64,000 bases of DNA, taken from NCBI RefSeq assembly GCF_900188455.1, contig NZ_FZOL01000006.1:1-64000 (forward strand), read 5' to 3'. The translations under genes were made by a program, and so were the position numbers. Of this stretch, positions 36,430 through 49,006 are shown one piece after another. The stretch is from Pseudomonas japonica (GTDB lineage Bacteria > Pseudomonadota > Gammaproteobacteria > Pseudomonadales > Pseudomonadaceae). Within the stretch, counting starts at the first letter, position 1. The number at the start of each line of letters is the position of its first letter. Under the pieces are notes generated by a model, which saw nothing but the letters and a program-made list of their open reading frames with translations, had not been told where the DNA came from and searched no databases.

Positions 36430-36833
36430 CTTAAGATCACCTGTTCAAGGTCGAATAAGGGGGCGTAGCGCTTGTGGCGCTACGGTGCAGCAAAGTAGAA
36501 GCGGAAAGTTATCTCGGGATTAACGCGCCTTCGTGGGGGCTGTTACCTGAAGTTAATCTCGTTGCCGTTGCTGGCCAGGTGAATTCTAGGGGGTGACCTC
36601 GGACTGAAACAGTCGATGTTTTGATAAACACTGTTGGCGGAATCCGTAACAATCACCGCGAGAAAAAATCCCGGCGCCCCGGATTAGTTCCGGGACTGCC
36701 GTTCTAGAGCGGCTGCAGCAGGGGGTGAGGCGAAAAGACCGTGGCGTTACTACCAACGTCGAATGGCCCGGACGGCTCTGGTACAGTTAAAACGAGGTCA
36801 TACAAAAACAACTATTACACCGAGGTAAAAAAG
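36430..36833 (+). promoter_or_regulatory. acsA upstream region (no gene)
   Basis: This 404-bp gap holds no gene that I can support. It contains an imperfect palindrome centred on TGTTT-TGAT-AAACA, with outer arms AACAGT (36608) and ACTGTT (36630), a possible regulator site, and small hairpins near 36675-36715. At 36804-36811 AAAAACAA matches the Hfq/Crc consensus, 23 bases before the acsA start. Confidence 0.5.
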
Positions 36834-38789
36834 ATGAGTGCGGCTTCCCTGTACCCTGTTCGTCCCGAGGTTGCGGCGAATACCCTGACCGATGAGGCCA
36901 CCTACAAGGCGATGTATCAGAAGTCGGTGATCAACCCGGACGGCTTCTGGCGTGAGCAGGCTCAGCGCCTCGACTGGATCAAGCCTTTCACCAAGGTCAA
37001 GCAGACCTCGTTCGACGACCACCACGTCGACATCAAGTGGTTTGCTGATGGCACCCTGAACGTGTCCTACAACTGCCTTGACCGTCATCTGGCAGAGCGC
37101 GGCGACCAGGTCGCAATCATCTGGGAAGGCGACGATCCTTCCGAGCACCGCAACATCACCTACCGCGAACTGCACGAGCAGGTCTGCAAGTTCGCCAACG
37201 CCCTGCGTGGCCAGGACGTGCACCGTGGCGACGTGGTGACCATCTACATGCCGATGATCCCCGAGGCCGTGGTCGCCATGCTGGCCTGTGCCCGTATCGG
37301 TGCGATCCACTCCGTGGTCTTCGGCGGCTTCTCTCCGGAGGCCCTGGCCGGGCGGATCATCGACTGCAAATCCAAGGTGGTGATCACCGCCGACGAGGGT
37401 CTGCGTGGCGGCCGTCGTACCCCGCTGAAGGCCAACGTCGACGACGCCTTGACCAACCCGGAAACCAACAGCATCCAGAAGGTCATCGTGTGCAAGCGCA
37501 CCGGTTCCGACATCAAGTGGAACCCGCATCGCGACATCTGGTACGAAGACCTGATGAAAGTCGCCGGCAGCGTCTGCGCGCCGAAGGAAATGGGGGCCGA
37601 GGAAGCGCTGTTCATCCTCTACACCTCCGGTTCCACCGGCAAGCCGAAGGGTGTGCTGCACACCACCGGCGGCTACCTGGTCTACGCCGCCATGACCCAT
37701 GAGCGGGTGTTCGACTACCGTCCGGGCGAAGTCTACTGGTGCACCGCCGACGTCGGCTGGGTCACCGGCCACAGCTACATCGTCTACGGTCCGCTGGCCA
37801 ACGGCGCCACCACCCTGCTGTTCGAAGGCGTGCCGAACTATCCGGACATCACCCGGGTGTCGAAGATCGTCGACAAGCACAAGGTCAACATCCTCTACAC
37901 CGCGCCTACCGCGATCCGCGCCATGATGGCCGAAGGTCAGGCCGCGGTGGCCGGTGCCGATGGCTCCAGCCTGCGCCTGCTGGGCTCGGTGGGCGAGCCG
38001 ATCAACCCGGAAGCCTGGAACTGGTACTACCAGACCGTCGGCAAGGAGCGCTGCCCGATCGTCGACACCTGGTGGCAGACCGAAACCGGTGGCGTGCTGA
38101 TCAGCCCACTGCCAGGCGCCACCGCGCTGAAGCCGGGTTCCGCGACCCGTCCGTTCTTCGGTGTGGTGCCGGCGCTGGTGGACAACCTGGGCAACCTGAT
38201 CGAAGGCGCCGCCGAGGGCAACCTGGTGATCCTCGATTCCTGGCCGGGTCAGGCGCGTTCGCTGTACGGCGACCACGACCGCTTCGTCGACACCTACTTC
38301 AAGACGTTCCGCGGCATGTACTTCACCGGTGACGGTGCCCGTCGCGACGAGGATGGCTACTACTGGATCACCGGTCGCGTCGACGACGTGCTCAACGTCT
38401 CCGGCCACCGCATGGGGACCGCCGAGATCGAGAGCGCCATGGTGGCCCACCCGAAAGTCGCCGAGGCGGCGGTGGTCGGTGTGCCGCACGACATCAAGGG
38501 GCAGGGCATCTACGTCTACGTCACCCTCAACGGCGGCGAGGAGCCGAGCGAGGCGCTGCGTCTGGAGCTGAAGAACTGGGTGCGCAAGGAGATCGGTCCG
38601 ATCGCCTCGCCGGATGTCATCCAGTGGGCCCCGGGCCTGCCGAAGACCCGTTCGGGCAAGATCATGCGCCGCATCCTGCGCAAGATCGCCACGGCCGAGT
38701 ACGACGCTCTGGGTGATATCTCGACCCTGGCTGATCCAAGCGTGGTCGCGCACCTGGTCGAGACGCACAAGACCATGAGCGTGGCTTGA
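36834..38789 (+). CDS. acsA: Acetyl-CoA synthetase
   Basis: An AMP-forming acetate activation enzyme of 651 aa. The P-loop [11 protein letters not shown] is near residue 264. The acetylation-controlled lysine is exactly at 609 in [11 protein letters not shown], as in Salmonella Acs. GAGG precedes the ATG at 36834; an in-frame ATG 31 codons earlier is unlike the family. A perfect Crc motif in the leader fits repression when better carbon sources are present. It feeds the TCA cycle and glyoxylate shunt from acetate. Confidence 0.95.
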   Translation: MSAASLYPVRPEVAANTLTDEATYKAMYQKSVINPDGFWREQAQRLDWIKPFTKVKQTSFDDHHVDIKWFADGTLNVSYNCLDRHLAERGDQVAIIWEGDDPSEHRNITYRELHEQVCKFANALRGQDVHRGDVVTIYMPMIPEAVVAMLACARIGAIHSVVFGGFSPEALAGRIIDCKSKVVITADEGLRGGRRTPLKANVDDALTNPETNSIQKVIVCKRTGSDIKWNPHRDIWYEDLMKVAGSVCAPKEMGAEEALFILYTSGSTGKPKGVLHTTGGYLVYAAMTHERVFDYRPGEVYWCTADVGWVTGHSYIVYGPLANGATTLLFEGVPNYPDITRVSKIVDKHKVNILYTAPTAIRAMMAEGQAAVAGADGSSLRLLGSVGEPINPEAWNWYYQTVGKERCPIVDTWWQTETGGVLISPLPGATALKPGSATRPFFGVVPALVDNLGNLIEGAAEGNLVILDSWPGQARSLYGDHDRFVDTYFKTFRGMYFTGDGARRDEDGYYWITGRVDDVLNVSGHRMGTAEIESAMVAHPKVAEAAVVGVPHDIKGQGIYVYVTLNGGEEPSEALRLELKNWVRKEIGPIASPDVIQWAPGLPKTRSGKIMRRILRKIATAEYDALGDISTLADPSVVAHLVETHKTMSVA

Positions 38790-38808
38790 AGACTTGACGC
38801 ATTCCCGT

Positions 38809-38977
38809 TGTAGGAGCTGGCTTGTCGTGTGACGAACCACTGCGAAGGACCGCAAAGCGGTCCCGGTTCCTGATCCAGAGCCAGGTAGAGACCCTATTGG
38901 CCTGGCTGGAGATCGGGAACCGGGACTGCTGCGCAGTCCTTCGCAGTGGTTCGTCACACGACAAGCCAGCTCCTACA
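38809..38977. repeat. 169-bp inverted-repeat element (REPIN/MITE-like) after acsA
   Basis: Arms 38809-38850 and 38936-38977 are perfect inverted copies over 42 bp, and pairing continues with few mismatches to CCAGG/CCTGG at the centre. Each arm end has the Pseudomonas REP motif GTAGGAGCTGGCTTGTC. Nested hairpins such as GACCGC-AAA-GCGGTC lie in the left arm. No ORF or RAYT transposase is inside. Confidence 0.9.
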
Positions 38978-39000
38978 GGGTCCGCGTCCTGCCTGTGAGT

Positions 39001-39051
39001 AAAAAACCCAAGGCCCCGTAGGCAATCTGCCTACGGGGCCTTGGGTTTTTT
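39001..39051. terminator. Strong bidirectional terminator, 23-bp perfect stem
   Basis: The stem runs A6-CCCAAGGCCCCGTAGGC, loop AATCT, then its exact complement ending in T6. It has U-tracts in both directions. It isolates acsA from the aot operon. Confidence 0.92.
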
Positions 39052-39477
39052 GTTACTTCGACTTTCATCGGTAACCGTCCTGTCACCGAGTTCGTACGAA
39101 AACGGGGTCTATGGAAACGGTGATGTTCTATTCTGGTGCGTGTACGTTCAGGTTTTCCGACACTCGAATGGCTGGGCTTGCCGGATTACAAGGCTTTGCC
39201 AATAATGGGCCCGGTTATTGCTTTGGTTACAGGTTATTTGTTTTTCGCTTTTGCATATTTCCCCATACCTGTCAATATCGCTCGGCCGCTCTTCCTGCGC
39301 TTCTGTAACTACTTGTCGCATTGAAGAAATATCGGCTTCCGAGCTGTCGTTAAAATGCCAATCACTCGCTCGTGGCACCTGACCGGTGGTCCGGCCCTGC
39401 GCGGCTCTGCGTTGTACCCATTTGCATAGCGGGCAGTCGAACTGCCTGGTATCGCCCTTCACCAATGGAGTTCCCAG
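39052..39477 (+). promoter_or_regulatory. aotJ promoter region with ArgR half-sites
   Basis: A 426-bp region, AT-richer than its surroundings. TGTCGC-ATTGAAGA-AA (39314-39329) fits the Pseudomonas ArgR half-site TGTCGC-N8-AA exactly. TGTCGT at 39345-39350 may be a second, weaker half 31 bp on. No gene is supported here. Confidence 0.6.
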
Positions 39478-40263
39478 ATGAAGAAACTCGCACTGCTTGG
39501 CGCCCTCGCGCTATCCGTGTTTTCCCTGGTATCGCTGGCTGACGAGAAACCGCTGAAAATCGGTATCGAGGCCGCCTACCCACCTTTCGCTTCGAAAGCA
39601 CCGGACGGCAGCATCGTCGGTTTCGACTACGACATCGGCAACGCCCTGTGCGAAGAGATGAAGGTCAAGTGCCAGTGGGTCGAGCAGGAGTTCGATGGCC
39701 TGATCCCGGCACTGAAGGTACGCAAGATCGACGCGATCCTGTCGTCCATGTCGATCACCGAGGACCGCAAGAAGTCCGTCGACTTCACCAAGCGCTACTA
39801 CCTGACCCCGGCTCGCCTGGTGATGAAGGAAGGCGCCACCGTCAGCGACAGCCTGGCCGAACTGCAAGGCAAGAAGATCGGCGTCCAGCGCGGTTCGATC
39901 CACGACCGTTTCGCCAAGGAAGTCCTGGCTCCGAAAGGCGCGGTCATCGTTCCTTACGGCACCCAGAACGAAATCTACCTGGACATCACCGCCGGTCGTC
40001 TGGACGGCTCCGTGGCGGATGCCACCCTGCTGGAAGACGGTTTCCTGAAGACCGATGCCGGCAAGGGCTACGCTTTCGTCGGTCCTGCGTTCACCGATGC
40101 GAAATACTTCGGTGACGGTATCGGCATCGCCGTGCGCAAGGGCGACACCGCCAACCTGGAGCGCATCAACGCCGCGATCGCCGCGATCCGCGCCAACGGC
40201 AAGTACAAGGCAATCCAGGACAAGTACTTCAACTTCGATATCTACGGCCCGGAAAGCAACTGA
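39478..40263 (+). CDS. aotJ: Arginine/ornithine ABC transporter, periplasmic binding protein
   Basis: A periplasmic solute receptor of 261 aa with a Sec signal peptide (1-21) and the family-3 fold for basic amino acids (ArgT/HisJ type). Motifs: [14 protein letters not shown] near 44 and [16 protein letters not shown] near 90. Placed first in an ArgR-linked operon, it most likely binds arginine, ornithine or lysine. GGAG precedes the ATG. A terminator follows it, which should raise its level over the membrane parts. Confidence 0.9.
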   Translation: MKKLALLGALALSVFSLVSLADEKPLKIGIEAAYPPFASKAPDGSIVGFDYDIGNALCEEMKVKCQWVEQEFDGLIPALKVRKIDAILSSMSITEDRKKSVDFTKRYYLTPARLVMKEGATVSDSLAELQGKKIGVQRGSIHDRFAKEVLAPKGAVIVPYGTQNEIYLDITAGRLDGSVADATLLEDGFLKTDAGKGYAFVGPAFTDAKYFGDGIGIAVRKGDTANLERINAAIAAIRANGKYKAIQDKYFNFDIYGPESN

Positions 40264-40284
40264 CCGACGCCGTGTCACCTGCTC

Positions 40285-40328
40285 AATGGTGCAAGCAGCA
40301 GAAGCGCTGAGGCTTGCACCATTTTTTC
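40285..40328 (+). terminator. Intercistronic terminator between aotJ and aotQ
   Basis: AATGGTGCAAGC/GCTTGCACCATT (12-bp stem, 15-base loop) followed by T6. Its position inside the operon suggests partial termination. Confidence 0.8.
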
Positions 40329-40352
40329 ATCCCTAAGGTCGAGGACCTCATC

Positions 40353-41042
40353 ATGTTGAAAGGCTACGGGGCAGTCATCCTCGATGGAGCGTGGCTGACG
40401 CTACAGCTCGCCTTGTCGTCCATGGCCCTGGCCATCGTGCTCGGCCTGATCGGTGTGGCCCTGCGCCTGTCGCCGGTGCGCTGGCTGGCATGGCTGGGCG
40501 ATCTGTATGCCACGGTGATCCGCGGCATTCCCGATCTGGTACTGATCCTGCTGATCTTCTACGGCGGCCAGGACATCCTCAACCGCGTCGCGCCGCTGCT
40601 GGGCTACGACGATTACATCGACCTCAATCCGCTGGTCGCGGGTATCGGCACCCTGGGCTTCATCTTCGGTGCCTACCTGTCGGAAACCTTCCGTGGCGCC
40701 TTCATGGCGATCCCGAAAGGCCAGGCCGAGGCCGGGATGGCCTACGGCATGAGCAACCTGCAGATCTTCTTCCGGGTGCTGGTGCCGCAGATGATCCGCC
40801 TGGCGATTCCCGGTTTCACCAACAACTGGCTGGTACTGACCAAGGCGACCGCGCTGATTTCGGTGGTGGGCCTGCAGGACATGATGTTCAAGGCCAAGCA
40901 GGCGGCCGACGCCACCCGCGAGCCTTTCACCTTCTTCCTGGCGGTGGCCGCACTGTACCTGGTGATCACCAGTGTCTCGCTGCTGGCCCTGCGTTACCTG
41001 GAAAAACGCTACTCGGTAGGCGTAAAGGCGGCTGAACTATGA
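40353..41042 (+). CDS. aotQ: Arginine/ornithine ABC transporter permease AotQ
   Basis: An inner-membrane permease (HisQ type), 229 aa, with five helices and the EAA loop (EAGMAYGMSNLQIFFRVLVPQ near 130-150) that contacts the ATPase. ATG at 40353 has GAGG upstream; the upstream frame overlaps the terminator and is not used. Ends in an ATGA overlap with aotM. Confidence 0.9.
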   Translation: MLKGYGAVILDGAWLTLQLALSSMALAIVLGLIGVALRLSPVRWLAWLGDLYATVIRGIPDLVLILLIFYGGQDILNRVAPLLGYDDYIDLNPLVAGIGTLGFIFGAYLSETFRGAFMAIPKGQAEAGMAYGMSNLQIFFRVLVPQMIRLAIPGFTNNWLVLTKATALISVVGLQDMMFKAKQAADATREPFTFFLAVAALYLVITSVSLLALRYLEKRYSVGVKAAEL

Positions 41043-41737
41043 TCTTCGACTACAACGTCATCTGGGAGGCGCTGCCGCTGTACGTCGGCGGCCTGCTGAC
41101 CACGCTCAAACTGCTGGCGATCTCCCTGTTCTTCGGCCTGCTGAGCGCGATCCCGCTGGGTCTGATGCGGGTCTCGAAACAGCCGCTGGTGAACTTCGTC
41201 GCCTGGCTCTACACCTACGTGATCCGCGGTACGCCGATGCTGGTCCAGCTGTTCCTGATCTACTACGGTCTGGCCCAGTTCCAGGTGGTGCGCGACAGCT
41301 TCCTCTGGCCGTGGCTGTCCAGCGCGACCTTCTGTGCCTGCATGGCGTTTGCCATCAATACCAGTGCCTACACCGCGGAAATCATCGCCGGCAGCCTCAA
41401 GGCCACGCCCCATGGCGAGATCGAGGCGGCCAAGGCGGTGGGCATGTCGCGCTACAAGATGTACCGCCGCATTCTGTTGCCGTCGGCCCTGCGTCGCGCC
41501 CTGCCGCAGTACAGCAACGAAGTGATCATGATGCTGCAGACCACCAGCCTGGCGTCCATCGTGACCCTGATCGACATCACCGGTGCCGCGCGAACCGTCA
41601 ACGCCCAGTACTACCTGCCGTTCGAGGCCTACATCACCGCCGGCGTGTTCTACCTGTGCATGACCTTCATCCTGGTCCGCCTGTTCAAGCTTGCCGAACG
41701 CCGCTGGCTCGGCTACCTGGCGCCGCGCAAGGGCTGA
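41039..41737 (+). CDS. aotM: Arginine/ornithine ABC transporter permease AotM
   Basis: The second permease subunit (HisM type), 232 aa, with five helices and EAA loop EIEAAKAVGMSRYKMYRRILLP near 125-146. Its ATG overlaps the aotQ stop by four bases. In P. aeruginosa the extra gene aotO lies between aotM and aotP; here only 66 bases separate them, so aotO is absent. Confidence 0.9.
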   Translation: MIFDYNVIWEALPLYVGGLLTTLKLLAISLFFGLLSAIPLGLMRVSKQPLVNFVAWLYTYVIRGTPMLVQLFLIYYGLAQFQVVRDSFLWPWLSSATFCACMAFAINTSAYTAEIIAGSLKATPHGEIEAAKAVGMSRYKMYRRILLPSALRRALPQYSNEVIMMLQTTSLASIVTLIDITGAARTVNAQYYLPFEAYITAGVFYLCMTFILVRLFKLAERRWLGYLAPRKG

Positions 41738-41803
41738 TGCCCGCGGCCAATTTATCGCCCTGGGCCTGTGCCCGCGACCGAACGCTATGTGAGAACCGAC
41801 AGC

Positions 41804-42568
41804 ATGTACAAACTCGAAATCCAGGATCTGCATAAACGCTACGGCAGCCATGAAGTGCTCAAGGGCGTCTCCCTGGCCGCCAAGGCCGGCGACGTGATCA
41901 GCATCATCGGCTCCAGCGGTTCGGGCAAAAGTACTTTCCTGCGCTGCATCAACCTGCTGGAGCAGCCGCACGCCGGCAAGATCCTGCTGAACAACGAAGA
42001 GCTCAAGCTGGTGCCGAACAAGGACGGCGCGCTCAAGGCCGCCGATCCCAAGCAGTTGCAGCGCATGCGCTCGCGCCTGTCGATGGTGTTCCAGCACTTC
42101 AATCTGTGGTCGCACATGACCGCCCTGGAAAACATCATCGAGGCCCCGGTGCATGTGCTCGGGGTGAGCAAGAAGGAAGCCCTGGAAAAGGCCGAGCACT
42201 ACCTGGCCAAGGTCGGCGTCGCGCACCGCAAGGACGCTTACCCGGGGCACATGTCCGGTGGCGAGCAGCAGCGCGTGGCGATCGCCCGGGCGCTGGCGAT
42301 GGAGCCGGAAGTGATGCTGTTCGACGAGCCGACCTCGGCTCTGGACCCGGAACTGGTGGGTGACGTGCTCAAGGTCATGCAGTCGCTGGCCCAGGAAGGC
42401 CGCACCATGGTGGTGGTGACCCACGAGATGGGCTTCGCCCGCGAGGTTTCCAACCAGCTGGTGTTCCTCCACAAGGGGCTGGTGGAAGAGGCTGGCAACC
42501 CGCGCGAAGTGCTGGTCAATCCGCAGTCGGAGCGTCTGCAGCAGTTCCTCTCCGGCAGCCTGAAATAA
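41804..42568 (+). CDS. aotP: Arginine/ornithine ABC transporter ATP-binding protein AotP
   Basis: The ATPase of the uptake system (HisP type), 254 aa: Walker A GSSGSGKST near 38, Q-loop MVFQHFN near 97, signature MSGGEQQR near 154, Walker B VMLFDEPTSALDPE near 172 and the H-loop VVTHEMG near 207. ATG at 41804 fits the family N-terminus (MYKLEIQDL). Confidence 0.93.
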   Translation: MYKLEIQDLHKRYGSHEVLKGVSLAAKAGDVISIIGSSGSGKSTFLRCINLLEQPHAGKILLNNEELKLVPNKDGALKAADPKQLQRMRSRLSMVFQHFNLWSHMTALENIIEAPVHVLGVSKKEALEKAEHYLAKVGVAHRKDAYPGHMSGGEQQRVAIARALAMEPEVMLFDEPTSALDPELVGDVLKVMQSLAQEGRTMVVVTHEMGFAREVSNQLVFLHKGLVEEAGNPREVLVNPQSERLQQFLSGSLK

Positions 42569-42703
42569 GTCGGCATGCTTCAAGGCTGCCGCTTTGCACC
42601 AAAATAGGTCATGCTGCGCCGCCCGCGCAGCGTGCACCACGCATCACTCGGCTCGTCTACCCTGACGGGCAGCAGACTCACTTCAGGTTTCGGACTACAC
42701 CCC

Positions 42704-43684
42704 ATGACCACCCAGCGAATCGGTTTTCTCATCTGGCCCAGCACCAAGGCTCTGACCCTGGCGCTTGCGGAAGAGGTATTGCGGGTAGCGCAGAAGGTCC
42801 ACCCGGAAGTGGCCTATGAGCTGGTATTCCTCCAGGCCGAGGCGCCGGTCGAGGGTGACTGGCGCTTGCCGGGCGAGCCGTGGACAGGGCGTCTGGAAAA
42901 TTGCCAGAAGCTGTTCCTGCTCGCCGATGAGCCGCCGCTGGCGGTCGGCGCGGCGCTGGGCGCGGCGCTCAAGCAACTGGTGCGTTCCGGTTGCGTGGTT
43001 GGCGGGTTGTCGGCGGGGGTTTATCCGCTGGCGCAACTGGGACTGCTGGACGGCTACCGGGCCGCGGTGCACTGGCGCTGGCAGGATGATTTCGCCGAGC
43101 GCTTCCCCAAGGTCATCGCCACCAGCCATCTGTTCGACTGGGACCGCGATCGCCTGACCGCCTGCGGCGGCATGTCGGTGGTCGACCTGCTGTTGGCGGT
43201 ACTGGCGCGGGACCACGGTGCCGAGCTGGCGGGGGCGGTGTCCGAGGAGTTGGTGGTCGAACGCATCCGCGAGGGCGGCGAGCGCCAGCGCATTCCGCTG
43301 CAGAATCGCCTTGGCTCCAGTCATCCGAAGCTGACCCAGGCCGTGCTGCTGATGGAAGCCAATATCGAAGAGCCGCTGACCACCGACGAGATCGCCCAGC
43401 ATGTCTGTGTCTCGCGCCGGCAGCTGGAGCGGATCTTCAAGCAGTACCTGAACCGGGTGCCGAGCCAGTACTACCTGGAGCTGCGCCTGAACAAGGCGCG
43501 GCAGATGCTGATGCAGACCAGCAAGTCGATCATCCAGATCGGGCTGTCCTGCGGCTTCTCTTCCGGCCCGCATTTCTCCAGTGCCTACCGCAACTTCTTC
43601 GGCGCGACGCCGCGGGAAGATCGCAACCAGCGGCGCAGCAGCTCGCCGTTCGAATTGTCTTCCGTGCCCGCCGAGCGCGGCTGA
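42704..43684 (+). CDS. argR: Arginine-responsive AraC-family regulator ArgR
   Basis: Pseudomonas ArgR, unrelated to E. coli ArgR. 326 aa: N-terminal class I glutamine amidotransferase-like (DJ-1/PfpI) domain (about 5-195) and C-terminal AraC HTH pair (about 220-315; LTTDEIAQHVCVSRRQLERI). It activates aot and aru and represses arginine biosynthesis in response to arginine. Placed last in the aot operon, as in P. aeruginosa, with autoregulation through the aotJ operator. ATG at 42704 is in family register. Confidence 0.92.
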   Translation: MTTQRIGFLIWPSTKALTLALAEEVLRVAQKVHPEVAYELVFLQAEAPVEGDWRLPGEPWTGRLENCQKLFLLADEPPLAVGAALGAALKQLVRSGCVVGGLSAGVYPLAQLGLLDGYRAAVHWRWQDDFAERFPKVIATSHLFDWDRDRLTACGGMSVVDLLLAVLARDHGAELAGAVSEELVVERIREGGERQRIPLQNRLGSSHPKLTQAVLLMEANIEEPLTTDEIAQHVCVSRRQLERIFKQYLNRVPSQYYLELRLNKARQMLMQTSKSIIQIGLSCGFSSGPHFSSAYRNFFGATPREDRNQRRSSSPFELSSVPAERG

Positions 43685-43704
43685 TCTTGCGGCGCGGCCT
43701 CCTC

Positions 43705-43784
43705 GTAGGAGCGAGGCTTGCCCGCGAAGGACCGCGCAGCGGTCCCAGGCCTCAGTTTCGTCGCACGACAAGCCAGCACCTACA
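43705..43784. repeat. REP pair with internal hairpin after argR
   Basis: GTAGGAGCGAGGCTTGCCCGC on the left and an inverted, decayed copy ending GCACCTAC on the right flank a GGACCGC-GCA-GCGGTCC hairpin (43729-43745). The hairpin may terminate argR. Confidence 0.75.
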
Positions 43785-43902
43785 GAGTTTTCATGGCTGG
43801 TGACCCGGCGGTCAGGCAGTGCGAATTTCCTTCCTTCCCAAACCCTTAGATTCTCCCCGCCAACCCCTCGCTCCGTTTAAACTGCGCCTTTGCGACCCTA
43901 TT

Positions 43903-45268
<1,366 letters not shown>

Positions 45269-45287
45269 TCCGCCCCCGCAGGACCGT

Positions 45288-45310
45288 CGCTGGCCGGCCT
45301 CCGGCCAGCG
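45288..45310 (+). other. Stem-loop between aruC and aruF
   Basis: CGCTGGCCGG-CCT-CCGGCCAGCG, a perfect 10-bp stem without a T-tract. Probably an RNA-stability or processing element, as the operon continues. Confidence 0.6.
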
Positions 45311-45401
45311 AACCGATTTCCCGTGGCCTGTGCCCGTTGCGCACACGCCGCTTTTTTTGCGCCGACGGATGTCGGCCCGTAGACCCGAAAGGAGTGACAC
45401 C

Positions 45402-46421
45402 ATGCTGGTGATGCGCCCCGCGCAAATGGCTGACCTGGATGAAGTACAGCGTCTGGCTGCGGACAGTCCCATTGGTGTCACGTCCCTGCCGGATGATGCC
45501 GGTCGCCTGAGCGACAAGATCGCCGCCTCGGAAACTTCGTTCGCCGCCGAAGTCAGTTTCAACGGCGAGGAGAGCTATTTCTTCGTGCTCGAAGACCTGA
45601 GCACCGGCAAGCTGGTCGGTTGTTCGGCCATCGTCGCTTCCGCCGGCTATTCCGAGCCGTTCTACAGCTTCCGCAACGAAACCTTCGTGCATGCGTCCCG
45701 CGAGCTGAAGATCCACAACAAGATCCATGTGCTCTCGCAGTGCCATGACCTCACCGGCAACAGCCTGCTGACCAGTTTCTATGTGCTGCCGGAGCTGGTG
45801 AACAGCGGCTGGGCCGAGTTGAACTCCCGCGGCCGCCTGCTGTTCATGGCCGCCCACCCCGAGCGTTTCGCCGAGTCGGTGGTCACCGAGATCGTCGGCT
45901 ACAGCGACGAGAGCGGCGATTCGCCGTTCTGGGACGCCATCGGGCGCAACTTCTTCGATCTCAACTACGCCGAGGCGGAACGCCTGTGCGGCCTGAAGAG
46001 CCGTACCTTCCTCGCCGAGCTGATGCCGCACTACCCGATCTACGTGCCGCTGCTGCCGGACGCCGCGCAGGAAGCCATGGGCCAGGTGCATCCGCGAGCG
46101 CAGATCACCTTCGACATCCTCATGCGCGAAGGCTTCGAGACCGATCACTACATCGATATTTTCGACGGCGGCCCGACCCTGCATGCGCGGGTTTCCGGCA
46201 TCCGTTCGATCGCCCAGAGCCGGGTCGTACCGGTCAGGCTGCAGGAGCAACCGAGCAAGGGCGGCCGTCAGTACCTGGTGTCCAACGGCCAGTTGCAGGA
46301 TTACCGCGCGGTACTTCTGGAACTGGACTGGGTGCCGGGCAAGCCCGTTCACCTGAGCCAGGAAGCCGTCGAGGCGCTGGGCGTTGGCGAAGGCGCCAGC
46401 GTGCGCCTGGTCGCGGTTTGA
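45402..46421 (+). CDS. aruF: Arginine N-succinyltransferase, alpha subunit
   Basis: Commits arginine (and ornithine) to succinylation, 339 aa. AstA-type signatures include FRNETFVHASREL, FLAELMPHYPIYVPLLP (near 203) and EGFETDHYIDIFDGGPTL. It is a paralogue of the next gene. ATG at 45402 has AAAGGAG upstream. Pseudomonas encodes two subunits where E. coli has one AstA. Confidence 0.93.
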   Translation: MLVMRPAQMADLDEVQRLAADSPIGVTSLPDDAGRLSDKIAASETSFAAEVSFNGEESYFFVLEDLSTGKLVGCSAIVASAGYSEPFYSFRNETFVHASRELKIHNKIHVLSQCHDLTGNSLLTSFYVLPELVNSGWAELNSRGRLLFMAAHPERFAESVVTEIVGYSDESGDSPFWDAIGRNFFDLNYAEAERLCGLKSRTFLAELMPHYPIYVPLLPDAAQEAMGQVHPRAQITFDILMREGFETDHYIDIFDGGPTLHARVSGIRSIAQSRVVPVRLQEQPSKGGRQYLVSNGQLQDYRAVLLELDWVPGKPVHLSQEAVEALGVGEGASVRLVAV

Positions 46422-46492
46422 TACTGCGGCTTGATAACAAGAGTTCGGCCGATTTTTGCGGATGCCGTCAGGCATCCGCCCGAGGAGATAGC

Positions 46493-48981
<2,489 letters not shown>

Positions 48982-49006
48982 CAACAGGTTCACGGAGCCT
49001 TGACCG

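Noticed and set aside
39136..39324. 62-codon hydrophobic frame upstream of aotJ
   Set aside because: One membrane-like stretch is visible, but third codon positions are AT-rich unlike neighbours, there is no ribosome site, and it runs into the ArgR half-site.
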